Both the position numbers and the translations under genes were made by a program. Below the pieces are notes generated by a model. That model had not been told where the DNA came from, ran no database searches, and saw only the letters and a program-made list of their open reading frames with translations. A DNA stretch of 64,000 bases from Watersipora subatra (taxonomy: Eukaryota; Bryozoa; Gymnolaemata; Cheilostomatida; Watersiporidae): contig NC_088711.1 of the NCBI RefSeq assembly GCF_963576615.1, positions 9,480,869-9,544,868 of the forward strand, read 5' to 3'. Of the stretch, positions 29,229 to 44,200 are shown one piece after another; positions within the stretch are counted from its first letter, which is position 1, and the number at the start of each line of letters is the position of its first letter.

Positions 29229-32200
29229 TTAGTTGCTAGTGTTAGATCTGGATCCCAATGATGTCCTTTTATCTGGTAGAGCTGGCGGGACATCACCTTC
29301 CTGGTTACCAGGCTTTACCGGAGGCAAGGCTGGAGGAGGCTGCAAATGATAAATCAAACAATGCACTAGCACTGTGGGACCACCAAAGCATAACATCAAT
29401 AATTTGGTGTGTTCTTAGCCTTCTAGTTAACCATGATTGCATTTAGTCAATTTCCTAACAGGCTGCCAAAGTTTTTAGTTCCCCACGGGAGACTATTTAA
29501 AAACGCTAAACATGGTCTTCATGTCAAGAAAATATGTTGAAAAAATTAGCTTTCATATAACTTTATGAAAAGCCAAACCCTTTTATAAACTTCAAGCTGT
29601 AAATATTTACTATAATAAGAGCGGCGCCCGTCTGAGGCCAAACTAAGAGGTGAAGTAAAAAGATCACCTTCATCAGGATTCAAACTCACCACTTTCACCT
29701 TTGTAGACCGACACTCTACTACCTGCGCCAATCAAACACTTTCCCATATGATGGAATAAATATGCACACAGTTATTACACCTGACGATCTCTCACTGCGC
29801 ACCGGACTGTCAGGGTACTAGTGTACATAAAACTACTCAAATAGGTCAAAAAGACCCACCTACTCTAAAATTTCTGTTATTTGCAGCAGTTACAAACAGA
29901 ACTCTTTACAAACCGTCCTCTAGCAAAAAGATACAGATCATTCTGTCTAAAGATAACTAACCTTTCCTTTATGCGAATGGTGTCGCATCTTCACACTATG
30001 AGGAGCAGCATACATGTTGTCTGCATTGCAATCTATCTGACTCTGTTTTCGAGGCAGTGGTGGGGGAGTTGAGCTGCTCTCCATCACGGCGTTAACTTGC
30101 GCAGACACAACTCGAAGCCGCTCTTTGTTGGTGCTGACTTGCTCTGAGGCCGAGGAAAGACCTGAGAGCCCTGAGAGACGACTATTCGCCTGCAGCGTCG
30201 AGCTTCGATCCGATGCATCATCAAAGCTATCCATTGTTGGTAGACTACCACTACTTTCCCATCTCACACTGTTGTACCCTACGTATACATGTAATTCTAT
30301 GCCATCTGGGAAAATTCTCGATATGAAAAATCTACATAATACATGCCCAAGACTGGCAGGAACCCTTGACACAACTAGATGGCTACCTCATTTTTCCTTA
30401 AATTGCTGTAATTAGCTAAAGACCTGATACATTAATATACTGTCTACTTAAGGTTCTTGGAATCATTTGGTTTTGCAACAAATATCCTAGTGAAACTAGT
30501 GAACCGCTGCAACATATATTCTACGACTAGTGTACCATTGCAGCAGATATTCTAGCACAATGGGTGTACCACTGTACCAGACATCCTAGTATGTACAACT
30601 AGTGTACCACTACAGCAAATATTCTAGAACTAGTATACCGCTGCATAAGATATTCTAAAACAACTGGTGTGTACCATTGTGGCAGATACCCTAATACAAT
30701 TGGTATACCGCATAGACATATTTACTATACTTAATATAGTTAATAGTATAGTTAATAGGTTTATGGTATACCATTAGCAGCAAATATTTAGAGTTATGAA
30801 AACAAAGGCACCACATGCTATGTTCAAGCCAGGAGGCAAGCCTATTCATTGTTAAATGCATGCTGTATCTTAGTAACTTCAATTTCCTACCACGGTTTGT
30901 TGACTGGATATAAGGCACACCTCCTTTGTCAAAAGAGGCTACCTAAATATTGACTTCTGATTAAAATAGTTCGGTGACCTAACACGACCCTCCTAGTCTA
31001 TACTGTACTTAAAAGCCTTGGATAAGATGGAAGTAAGAAAGAGAATGGAGTAATCAAACAGAATCACACAATATACATAGTAAATTTCACTTATAAAAAT
31101 AAACCAATAATTTTGGCTACAAAAATCACTCAGAAATGATCAGATAAGTGTTGCTACGCAACAAAATCATGTTCTTTTGATCTAACAACAATCAGATTAC
31201 TAAGCAAAAAATATCATTGTGACCGTAGACCTCAATCAATGTACATATTACATTTTTCAAGATAAAGTGCTAGGGACAAGAATTTGCTAGCAATAGTAAT
31301 GGCAGTACAATAGCCCATAACCAATACGATGTTGCACTCGTTTCCTGCACCAGAGCAAATATATATACATATATACTATCGATACAATAGCCCATAACCA
31401 ATACAATATTACACTCATTTTCTGTACTCGAGCTAATTTATATATGCTATCAATACAATAACCCGTACCCACTAAAATATCACACCCAAGTCCTACACCA
31501 GAGCTGGTTTATCTATGTAAGGATGAGCACAAATTATACAATGTCAGAAAGATGATTAAAATCTTGCCAAGTTTATTAGATTTAGCCTATGGTGATTATA
31601 AGAGAGGGCTGGTGTATTGACCTCTCGGTGGAGGCACCATAGCTGCAACATTTGGTATTAGACTTAGCCTATGGTGATTATAAGAGAGGGCTGGTGTATT
31701 GACATCTCGGTGGAGGCACCATAGCCGCAACATTTGGTATTAGACTTAGCCTTATGGTGATTATAAGAGAGGGCTGGTGTATTTACCTCTAAGTGGAGGC
31801 AACATAGCTGCAAAACTTGGCCAGTCTGTAGATCTAGGCAAAATTATATAAATTTTTGACCCTACCTTCTTCCTGACTCCTTATTTTCAATCTTTGACTA
31901 CTAAAGAATAATAGAACATTTGGATTCATTTTTATTTAGGAACCTATGTTAACATTTAGTTTTATCCAGAATTCAACATATATCTTAGAGCGGCATTAAA
32001 ATTTAAAAAAAAACAATTTCTGCTGATTTTTTTCCGGGCTTCATATTTTCCTTAAAGCTTGTACAAATTAGTTACATTAGCTATTTACAACAACGGTATA
32101 AGAACATTCAAGTAAAGGACAGCATTAAAATTTCAGTAAATATTGAAACACAAATAAATAAACGAATAACTTTAACACCTATTGAATTTATTAACCATCC

Positions 32201-35200
32201 TTCTGGAATTTATTAATACTTATGGTTATAGTGTAGCATAACCATATAAAAATAGTTTGCATAGTTTGACAAATCAAGTCATACAGATGGAAACTGTGTG
32301 AGTTACAAAGGCCATCATCAAATGATCAGCATAGAGACAGAGAAGGCTTGAATTAACTGGACATCAAAGTATTAATTTAAAAACTCTCAAAATTGACCTT
32401 GAATTGAACTGCCTTTACCACAAGGTTTTCCATCAGAGGTTTCCAAACAATTGTTCTCCAAAATCTGAAACTTTTTGTAGGTGAAACCTGATAACTACGC
32501 TCCCACGATGATGCTAGCTACGAATGTTTATTGTTTACACTTACAAAGTCAGGCAGACAACATTCACCCTGTTAGTTCACCATCAGCTACACCTCTAAGA
32601 TAACCTAAGAGAGAAAGACTATTAGTCTGCCCCAAAGACAAGCTGAATTAGAGAAAGCAAACACCAGGTATTGTTAAGACTAACCTAGCGAGATTGCTGG
32701 CCGATCGTTAGAAGATATAGAGCTGCGAAAGAACTGCCCGCTACCCGCCTCAGGTTCCACACCGCTGTGGAAGGGTGGTGATTGCGCTACCCTGCCTGAG
32801 CTTTGAGAAGCGGGTCGAGCCAAAGGCGACTCTATATAGACATTAGTGGTGATGTTGAGGGAAGTATGAGAAGCCGAGGCAGCCGAACAGGGCGCCTGAT
32901 TATTAGCACCATTCAAGAAAGTAGGAAGAGAAATTTGAGCCTGAAGTGCAGACTTAGAGTTACCACTGGATGGACGACTTTTACTCGCTGACTTTGATTC
33001 TGGCCTCGGTGGTCGAGCTGACGTGAGCTAAAAGAACAGTTGGGAGCAATATTAAGAGTGATGATATCATAACACTGCGTGTTCTCAGCTAAGGCACCAA
33101 ACCTCTATTCATTAATTAGTAACTGATCAACGCATAGAGCGACAAGCTAGATTTACTAACATTTACCTAAAGACAGACAACTCCAACAGCCAAGCTGTTC
33201 ATAACAAAGGTGTTCGTGAATACGCCACCTACCGAAGCAAGACATTAATGTTCTCACTCCACACTATTTTGCTCTGCTTTATCTAATGTAAACTAACTTG
33301 GTAAGTGGGAGAAGTGATTATGATTTAATTTTGGTGCTAACATAGAAATACATGTGAGTGCATATGTAAAAATAGCCTGACATAAGATAAATGCAGCCAG
33401 CAGAAGAGTAAGCGACTGCAGTTAGTTACATCCCATAAACTGTCACGCCGAGCCTCCTTCGTCGATGTAAAGCTAGCGTAGAGTGCTGGGGAATAAAAGC
33501 ACTGTTGGGTTAGCAAATTATATTACAATGATGTTGCCCATACCGAGGCTTATCATGCAGAGTGAATCCTGGCCGACCATGCTGTGTGAGAGTGATAGCA
33601 GAGCATAGACCTCTGCGCATACCCACCTATAACCTACCATTTCCCGACATGTCATTTCGAGTACCACGCATCTATGCAAATTAATTTTTGACTAGCTTGC
33701 CAAACAGCTTGTCAACGAAGTCTTGGCGTGGATTTTATAAATAAAGCGTTAACATAAGAAATAATAGAGAATCGAGTTAGCACATGACGTGCTCATGTAA
33801 TATAAGAAGCATACTGAATAGCAAACATGCATGACGTCTGGAGAGATAGACTGATGAACCATAGAATCAGAGAAAGAACAGGATTATGGGGTCTATTAGC
33901 AGGATTGGGATGTTCTTGATAACATATGAATATGACTTGTCCTAAGATGCTTGACATAATTTCATTTATTACCCATTGCACCAAGCGGTTGGAGGTCTTG
34001 GCCTGTAAACAAGTGCAGCAGGTGAGGAGATTGGCAAACGGGTGACCAGCTGCCAGAGTAAAACATGAGTTTATCCTGAAAGGCTAAGTAACAGTCCCAT
34101 GACCTAAAGAACTTCATCTCAAAAATTATTTTGCTGTCCCCATTCAAACTCGAAAGATGATGCCCAAAGTTATTTAAATATCCAATAGTGCAGTCATTCC
34201 TTGAAAGCAACCAGAAAGAGGGAGCACTATTGTTACAACAACATTTAGCAAATAAACAGAAAAATACTTAATAAAATTCCCATTAACCCAAGACAAAGTT
34301 GCACTCAGCTAACAAGCAGCAGGAGGTCAAGTGAAGGTCAAGTGAAGGAAAAGTGAGAGCAAACTAGACACAAGAAATGATAAGCGCTTCCATTACCGTT
34401 TGATTCAATTCAATGACTGGACCTTCTGCCTTCTTCTCAGCGCTGTCGCCACTGTCTTTGCTGTCGGTGCTGTAATTGCTGGCTACACGAGCGCTTCCCC
34501 TACTAGACTTTGCATGGCCGACTGTAACAGTAAGTGTTGATAAAATAGCTGACACGTGTCTATGCTGAATAGTGGATAAAGGTTATGCATCAGTACTGGA
34601 TAGTAGGTAGATACTGAATGTGTCTATACAAGATAACCGGCGGTGACACGTGTCTGCATTGAACAGCAAGTAGAGACACGAATCTGCGCTGTATAGCAGA
34701 TAAAGCATAATTCTATACTAGATAGAAGGTAGAGACTAGAGTCTGTACTAATTAGCAGGTAGAGACATGTGTCTGTACTAGATAGCAATTAGAGACATGT
34801 GTATGGCTTGATAGCATGTAGAAACAAGTGTCTGGACAAGGTAGCAGGTAGAGACATGTGTATGTCTAGATAGCATGTAGAAACAGGTGTCTAGACTAAA
34901 TAGTAGGTAGAGATATGTGTCTGTACTAGATAATAGGTAGAGATATGTGTCTGGCTTCTACATAGGTTTGATATAGTCATAGGTGTCTGGCTTCTACATA
35001 GGTTTGATATAGTCATAGAGAAGGTATCTAATGATTCAGCAAATGTGGTATCAATGATAATCAAGGCATATAATCTGCACGGCATGCCAATCGAACCATT
35101 GTCTTTTCACGAAACAAAGCCTTCACAAATTATATCAGATCAACAGTGTGCAAGAGTAAAGTCAACAAGAAAAAGAGAGGAGATGATTCCCACCTTTACC

Positions 35201-38200
35201 AGGAGATGAGTTGCTTTGTCTCATGACAGACTTGGGGTTAGGGGTCCCAACTGAGGGAGTCCTGGAGAGCTTGTCTGGAGTACTACTTTTCCTAGTGACC
35301 ACTGCCTCACCCGCTCTATGGTACCATAGAATAACCTTGACATAGGTGAGCATTTTTTCTTTCATGGGTGCACAATTAATACCAGGAAAATTTCGTTATA
35401 TACTACTTTTTGTATAAATTACTTTGAGTATGTATATGGAAGGCATATATGAAGATGCCCTCAGTTTGTTGACCTTAGCGGTGTGTCCATATGATCTGCA
35501 TATTTGTTTATGGGTAGCTATTGCAATGAAAAAACAAATAAACACTTTATAATGCCTAAATAGTTAACGCTTTTAAACCATACATGAATATTGGTTCTCA
35601 CAAAAAATTGACGATGAATGAATTGATTCGATAGAAATCCTATAAAGAGAGGGCATAACTCCCAGAAACTGAGTATAATAGACTTGAACAGGGAGCTAGG
35701 TTACGGATAGGACTAGATTATAACAACGACTGACTGAAGGGAGTAGAACCTGCAGGCTCAAATAAAATAGACTTACTGTCCAAAGTTGCTGAATGAACCA
35801 GACTTGGGGGTAGAAAACTGAAGGGCATTTGACTTTTGCCTTCGAAGGTTGATGACTCCTTGAGGTGGCTAAACAACAGCGGATGGAAATGGTTAAATAT
35901 TGCAAGTATTCGTAACAGCAATGCAACTCTCTATCTGTCAAATTTTCTAATTCTAATAAGACAAATGTCAAAGTGATTGAACGAAAAATAAATTTTATTA
36001 TGTATCATTTGTGTTTAGACATTTGTACAAAAAAATACAAACTGCAAAATCATCCCATTGTTGCTTTTATTTGTAGCACAATACACCTAAAGGAATCTGT
36101 GTATGATAATTTTTAGTCCGTCTCTTGAGTTTGCAGCCAATCTCTGCACTTAAAACAATATAAACCATATACACGGTGTCAGACCTTTGGTTGAAACCAA
36201 TGACAGCTCCTGCAGGTCTCTCAAATCCCAACCACACAAACTATAACAATGTCTATGAATCTTGGAAGCAAGGAAGAAGTGCTTACCGCTATCTTGTACT
36301 CAGACTGCACATAGTCACTCAGTTTGTTGTACTGCTCAATCATGTTGTCATGAAAAGGTCTCAACGACTCCGGGCACTTATCATCATGAATTGTTAGACC
36401 CTGTGCTAGCAGCACCAGCTAAAACATGTTCATGCCTTATTAATATCCTTCAGAAACTTATAATGTCATCTGATAGAACTTCTCCGTATTTTAATCTCCT
36501 AGAAAATAAAGCAAAACATATTGTAGTTATCAATTATCATGTTGAAATGGGATAAGTTGTGTCTTGCAAATGTTGGCATACCTGACTACACTGAGAGTAC
36601 CTACCTGTTACCTGACTACACTGAGAGTACCTACCTGTTACCTGATTACACTGAGAGTACCTACCTGTTACCTGACTACACTGAGAGTACAAATCTGTTA
36701 CCTGACTACACTGAGAGTACAAACCTGTTACCTGATTACACTGAGAGCACAAACCTGTTACCTGACTACACTGAGAGTACAAACCTGCTACCTGACTACA
36801 CTGAGAGAACAAACCTGTTACCTGACTACACTGAGAGTACAAACCTGCCACCTGACTACACTGAGAGAACAAACCTGTTACCTGATTACACTGAGATAAC
36901 AAACCTGTTACCTGATTACACTGAGAGAACAAACCTGTTACCTGATTACACAGAGAGTACAAGCCTGTTACCTGATTACACTGAGAGAACAAACCTGTTA
37001 CCTGATTACACTGAGAGTACAAACCTGTTACCTGATTACACTGAGAGAACAAACCTATTACCTGACTACACTGAAAGTAGCTACCTGTTACCTGACTACG
37101 GCTAACAGCCCCAACCTGTCACATGAACAAACCAAAAGCACAAACTTGTTGAGTGATGAGATTTTTGAGTTTGTATACAAGTTCAGTCCGCTCCTTTTTA
37201 ATTCTCTGCAACTCCTGGTATCCATAGGCTCCTCCTGTCTGTTCCACATGACTAGAGGGTGAATCAGGCTGGCTTTCTGATCGGTCGTTATAATCAGGTG
37301 AGAAGAAAGGCTATTTGAATACACAAAAACATCATGGAAAATACGCTTCAGCTGTAAGATGATTACTAGTGACATACGATGCTAGTAACAAGCAAATATT
37401 AATCTACGATATCTCAACAATAAAAGGAACGCAGTCTCCATGTCTATAACAGGCCTGTAAATGCACGTATCAAACGCAACTAGAAACTACTAGTAGATAC
37501 ATAGCAAATGACAATGTTCCAACACAAATATTAGCCTCGACCAGTGTATGTAAGTACAGTACTCATATAAGGCCAGTGATGAAGGCACGACATAGTTACT
37601 CCTTATGAAAGAATATAAACGCTTTGTGTCACAGAGAAAAGGTCGTAGGACTATTATACAGTAGACGCTCCTATAATGTAAACCTACTTTTACATAAATT
37701 ACATTACATTTAATGTAGAAAACATGTAGTTTTCGCTTCACACTACGTAAAAAAATTCCATATAATGTGAAATGTCAAGTTGGTGCAGGTTCTCAAATCT
37801 GATTTGAATAACCAGAATCTCAAGAATCTCATAGCCAGCCTTAAAAAATGTTTTCTCTTTCTCGCCGCATTTGGGAGAGAACATGACATATAGAGGTATA
37901 TCTACTGATACATCCTAGTATCCTGGTAGTCTAGTGTCTTGTGAGAGATTGTCAGGTGTGCCGATAAAGCGCAGGAAACAAGTATGTGCACAATTATTGA
38001 GAAATACATAAAGGCAGTCGACTGGTGCCGGTATTAGAGTGTCGGTCTACCAAGCTGAATGTCATGAGTTGGAGTCTCGTTGAAAGCAATATTTCACCCT
38101 AACCTTTAACCCTGGCTTTGAACAGATGGACACACATACACACCGCACTTATTATAGTGAAGACAATCCTATAAATTTAAATTAATATTGAAGGTGGGTG

Positions 38201-41200
38201 CTTCTCTTAACTTAATGTAAAATTACCATATTTATGGGCCCAAAACCAAGTGAAAGTGATAAGAAAAGAGAGCAATTTGTCGATACAAACCAATAATACC
38301 CCAGTTACTGTACAGTCATTAAATTAAACAATTAAGTGTAGCTTTTTTCTTTGTAAAGAACCAAAGGGGTGAGTTTGGGAAGATCTTGGAATGGATTAAG
38401 CATTGTACATGTGTTTTACTATTTTACTGTTCAAATAACATAAAGTCCCTATATTGAGAGTGTTCTGGGAATAGATTATTTACGCTGTAGGGGCGTCGAC
38501 TGCATATATAGGACCTACTAGGTCATCTCACTAGTACTAGTTCTACATAATGTATGTACACGAACTCAGTGAAGTCATCTACAGACAAGCTGCTGAACAT
38601 AAAGGGGAGAGATACCTTAGACAGCAACATGTTATTTAGTGATTAAACATTCTTAGAAGATGTTAGAAAACTTTTGTAATCTACCTTGTAGTTGGACAGG
38701 CCACCATTAACTGCTGCATCGCAAATACCGTTGAGCAGCATGCTGAGCGGATTGATTTGTAAGTCTTTTTGCCTATCATGCTCCTCGATCATGATCTGTA
38801 ACTTAGAGTTAGTTGTGTCCATGCTCTCTATTGCATTCTCCAGGGGGCTCACCTTCGACTAGCAATATGGTAGTAAAAGTCATTTCTACTAGCATGCAAT
38901 AGTGAATGACAAATACTAACTACACACATCTAGAATATCACTTTGATTTGTAGACCAACAAGCACAGAGAATTCCATATAATCGATACAACAGTGTATCA
39001 GTGCATTAGATCTCCAAGCGTTGACAACCTTCATATGAACGTGCAACAACCTATACTTATCATAATCTCGTTCATCAAATGTGAAGCTTAGATTTAACTA
39101 CTCCATTTTTACCGTTCGGTGGTTCTTTACAGGAAACCAGCGAAGTATCCCAGGAAGTGGTGACTCAGTAGTCAGATCTGTCCTCTCCAGCCACATATCC
39201 TGCCGAACAAGCAAAACTAATAGACCTCAGAATATATTTTAGTTTAAACCTCAGTAGGATTCAGTTTGCTTAGTTTAAAATTAATGCGTGATTTAGGAGG
39301 CTACAAACCAAATGATTGCTAAACTGGCTGGCATATCATTCGTTCAAGATTGTTAAAGGTTGTCACACATGCTAGACAAACAAATCCGTAAAACCTACAT
39401 AATAATAATAATACCTAAATACTTGTTATTTTAACAGAATAAAAAGAAGCATTGATATTTGAGACTAATTTTTTTAATTTCTCACAAACAAATATAACCG
39501 TTAATTTTTTATATTATAGTAGTAACGATAGTTTTATTTATTGTTATTAATATAACAATATTTATTAGTAGTAACAAATAATAAAGATATGTGTTGAATA
39601 AGACTTTAAAATTAACTAAAATATACCAAAACCAATTAAAAGACAAAAGAAAAAACTTTATAAAAGCAGTTAAATTTAAATTTGTGGTCTTTTGCAAAAA
39701 ATCTACAAGTTGTAAAGCCATTGCGAGTACTAAAAATTAGAGGAAACTGTACACGCCTTTTGAGGAAAACTTACCGCAATGTCATCAGTCTTCTTAAGAG
39801 GCCGCGAGTAAGTGAACCTGTCCACCTCGTTGAACTTCCAGTACTTGAGGATCTGTTCACTCACATTCTTCCCAACAAACTGCTGCAGCGGCTCAAACAC
39901 CGGGTTAACAGCATTCATTTGAAGGACTGCCTTGGTTAAAGTGCGCAACCATATATGTCGAAAATGATGGAGAGGCCAAAATTAATGATTTTTTTAAATT
40001 TAAAAAAATATTTATTCATGTACCACTGTGTGCAGAAGAATGTACTCTTTCAGAATGTAGGCTACGCATTTTATTAATAAAAAACAACGCAAGCTACAAA
40101 AACATTTTTATAGCAACGCTGTAATAACAATTTCATTAATACAGTTCTATACTCATAAAGATCTCAATGAAATCTTAGATGTGCTAATTACTACATTTTC
40201 ATAAGAAGTTGTTACTGTGAAAAATTGGTTTGGCAACATGTAGAAATGGCTGAATGTGCCAAAGAATGACTCGCCCATGAGCTACAGGTCTTTTGACTAA
40301 GAACTGTAGTAGGACTGTGTTGTTTGATGTATCCTGTTTGTATGCAATAATGTTGCTTTTGTATTTTAACCAAGTCTTATCGATAGCAGATACATATATG
40401 GTTTCATGCTGAAGATATTACTATTTACTCCATTAATAATGGTTGCTTTTCTGGAGAATAGGCCAAACTTCAGAATACGCCCTTGATAATAAAACTGTTA
40501 TCTCAATCATCTTTGCTCGAAGAAATTTGAAGAAACGTCACAAACTATCATCCATAGAACCTTGCTAATGTCAGGGACGAATGCGAAATGAAATAACAAT
40601 GATGATCTACATGTACATCCTTTGTTATGTCCAATTTTAGAGCAGCTCTAAAATAAAAAGTCAGCGAATCTACTATGTACTGTACACGTACTACTACTAT
40701 ATACTGTATACGTACCACTACTACGTACTGTACACATACTACTACTTTGTACTGTACACGTACTATTACTATGTACTGTACACGTACTACTACTATGTAC
40801 ACTACACGTACTACTACTATGTACTGTACACGCACTACTACTATGTACTCTACACTTACTACTACTATGCACTCTACACGTGCTACTACTATGTACTGTA
40901 CACGTACTACTACTATGTACACTACACGTACTACTACTATGTACTGTACACGTACTACTACTATGTACTCTACAAGTACTACTACTATGTACTCTACACG
41001 TACTACTACTATGTACTGTACACGTACTACTACTATGTACTGTACACGTACCACTACTATGTACACTACACGTACTATTACTATGTACTGTACACGTACT
41101 ACTACTATGTACACTACACGTACTACTACTATGTACTGTACACGCACTACTACTATGTACTCTACACTTACTACTACTATGCACTCTACACGTGCTACTA

Positions 41201-44200
41201 CTATGTACTGTACACGTACTACTACTATGTACACTACACGTACTACTACTATGTACTGTACACGTACTACTACTATGTACTCTACAAGTACTACTACTAT
41301 GTACTCTACACGTGCTACTACTATGTACTGTACACGTACCACTACTATGTACACTACACGTACTACTACTATGTACTGTACACGTACTATTACTATGTAC
41401 TGTACACGTACTACTACTATGTACACTACACGTACTACTACTATGTACTGTACACGCACTACTACTATGTACTCTACACTTACTACTACTATGCACTCTA
41501 CACGTGCTACTACTATGTACTGTACACGTACTACTACTATGTACTGTACACGCACTACTACTATGTACTGTACACGTACTACTACTATGTACTCTACACG
41601 TACTACTACTATGCACTCTACACGTGCTACTACTATGTACTGTACACGTACCACTACTATGTACACTACACGTACTACTACTATGTACTGTACACGTACT
41701 ATTACTATGTACTGTACACGTACTACTACTATGTACACTACACGTACTACTACTATGTACTGTACACGCACTACTACTATGTACTCTACACTTACTACTA
41801 CTATGCACTCTACACGTGCTACTACTATGTACTGTACACGTACTACTACTATGTACACTACACGTACTACTACTATGTACTGTACACGTACTACTACTAT
41901 GTACTCTACAAGTACTACTACTATGTACTCTACACGTACTACTACTATGTACTGTACACGTACTACTACTATGTACTGTACACGTACTACTACTATGTAC
42001 ACTACACGTACTACTACTATGTACTGTACACGTACTACTACTATGTACTCTACACTTACTACTACTATGCACTCTACACGTACTACTACTATGTACTGTA
42101 CACATATTACTACTATGTACTGTACACGCACTACTACTATGTACTCTACACGTACTACTACTATGCACTCTACACGTGCTACTACTATGTACTGTACACG
42201 TACCACTACTATGTACACTACACGTACTACTACTATGTACTGTACACGTACTACTACTATGCACTCTACACGTACTACTACTATGTACTGTACACATATT
42301 ACTACTATGTACTGTACACGTACTACTACTATGTACTGTACACGTACTACTACTATGTACACTACACGTACTACTACTATGTACACTACACGTACTACTA
42401 CTATGTACACTACACATACTACTACTATGTACACTACACGTACTACTACTATGTACTGTACACATACTACTACTATGTACTGTACACGTACTACTACTAT
42501 GCACTCTACACGTACTACTACTATGTACTCTACACTTACTACTACTATGTACTGTACACGTACTACTACTATGTACTGTACACATACTACTACTATGTAC
42601 TCTACACGAACTACTACTATGTACTCTACACGTACTACTACTATGTAAGACAGGCTTCTGAACTTGCACAACAACAACAATTCATATAAAGGATACATTG
42701 CCCCGCTGACTCTAAGATCTCATGGTTGGGATTGTTCAGTGTTGTCAGCACTTTAGCATCAGGGTAGGGTTCCCTGACACGCACTGAGAAGTCTGCTAAC
42801 ATCTCAAACTCTCTGCCTCGGTGTACAAATGTCTTGTTACTCAGAAATGACGGAAAGCCGTTGCCATAGTAACTGACTCTATAGTACGCAGGAGGATGTC
42901 GAGTTTCATTCTGTATCTTATTGTAGAACTCGGCCTGTTTTCTCTGAGAAGGAAAGGCATTAGACCTAACAGTGACAATTGCATCACAGCGGCACAGGAC
43001 AAAACATACAGATTAACCACATATAATACATAGAAGGACTTGTTATAACTATATAAACATATTGTATATGTAGTCAAAAATTTCCCATGGTGAACCAAAC
43101 ATGACCACAGAAAGTAGGGACCATAATGCAATTGGATTAAGACACCTCTACCATAGCGGATTGTCATGTGTCTGAGGTAACTGCAGATGTGGAAGCATGA
43201 GGGACATCATGGAAACTAGTACACAGTAAGAATATAGATGCAAACAAAACAAACGAAGCCTTCGTTGTCATCTCTCTTGAAACTCATGGAACATGCCTGA
43301 CCAGCAGGACTTACCTAGTCAAATAACATCTATGTTATGTTTGGTTTACACACTAATTGCAAGAGATATAGAAGTGACACACAATGTCTGCTTCGTTGCT
43401 GATTCATGCGAATGTTGTAATCGTAAAGCGTAAATGCGTTACTTACTATCCAAAGAATTTAGCAATTTTAGAATTCCGTAAGCTATAGTAATAGTAATAA
43501 ACTCATCTGACTCGGAACATCTCCACCATGATAGTATGACGAGGACAAAAAATGGAATTTTATTGGAAAAATGGAGTTTTGTTATGGAATCAGATTATGT
43601 ACGATTTTACGCTAATTAATTTGGTCAACTGTTAAAACAATTTAAATGCGCGAATGTCACACATTTTGTTTTGACAAATATTTTATTGTCTCGTAAAAAA
43701 ATTATTTGGTAACAAAGAGTTAATGATATTAACTTTTTTAATATTAGTATTAAATCATTGTAATTGTTATACCAGAACTGCTTTTAGTTTAAAAGAAGCA
43801 ATGGAAGACATTTGATTCCTTTTAAAGATACAATTCGGTAACATCTTGTAACTGTATATACTAGCGGTACTATTAATGCAATTGCATGTGATGCGCGTAA
43901 AACGCAAGCGATCATGTGTATGACCAACGAACCACAGACTGTTATTGCTGTCATAGCATACTATTATCAAACATGAGCTGCTTCATGTGGGTGTGCACGC
44001 TCTTACTGTGAGAACAAAAGCTGGGTAGAAGAAGGCTAAATGCGCCAGTTTTGTTTCATTTTTTTATCAATGAATCTTCACATGCAACTTTACTTCAAGT
44101 GTGAGCCATCGCTATTGTATAAAACAAACTGTAAGTAAAAGACTACAAGCCACACGCTTAGCATAGTTGAGTTGTAGTTGTTGAAAATAAGTCAGCATAA

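Larger units (their letters stand above)
29229..35868 (-). other. Proline/serine-rich C-terminal tail exons of DOCK
   Basis: Six exons after DHR2 encode a low-complexity tail. 35868-35777 starts [18 protein letters not shown]. 35315-35194 has [20 protein letters not shown]. 34521-34397 is Ser/Lys-rich. 33027-32685 starts [13 protein letters not shown]. 30278-29962 has [16 protein letters not shown]. 29339-29229 has [13 protein letters not shown], then VPPALPDKR before the stop. Several PxxP(x)K/R stretches are candidate SH3 ligands. In DOCK1 such tail motifs bind Crk (family knowledge), and PALPPVK and PALPDK resemble the Crk-type PxLPxK pattern. The exons alternate between phases 0, 1 and 2 with clean GT-AG borders. 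Confidence 0.85.

Noticed and set aside
36537..37105. 171- and 188-codon frames on opposite strands
   Set aside because: Repeat artefact of a 30-bp unit in a DOCK intron; the upstream exon frame hits a stop before the array.
40548..42698. Open frames of about 600-716 codons on both strands
   Set aside because: They are produced by a 24-bp repeat without stops in several frames. They overlap each other on both strands and lie within a DOCK intron.
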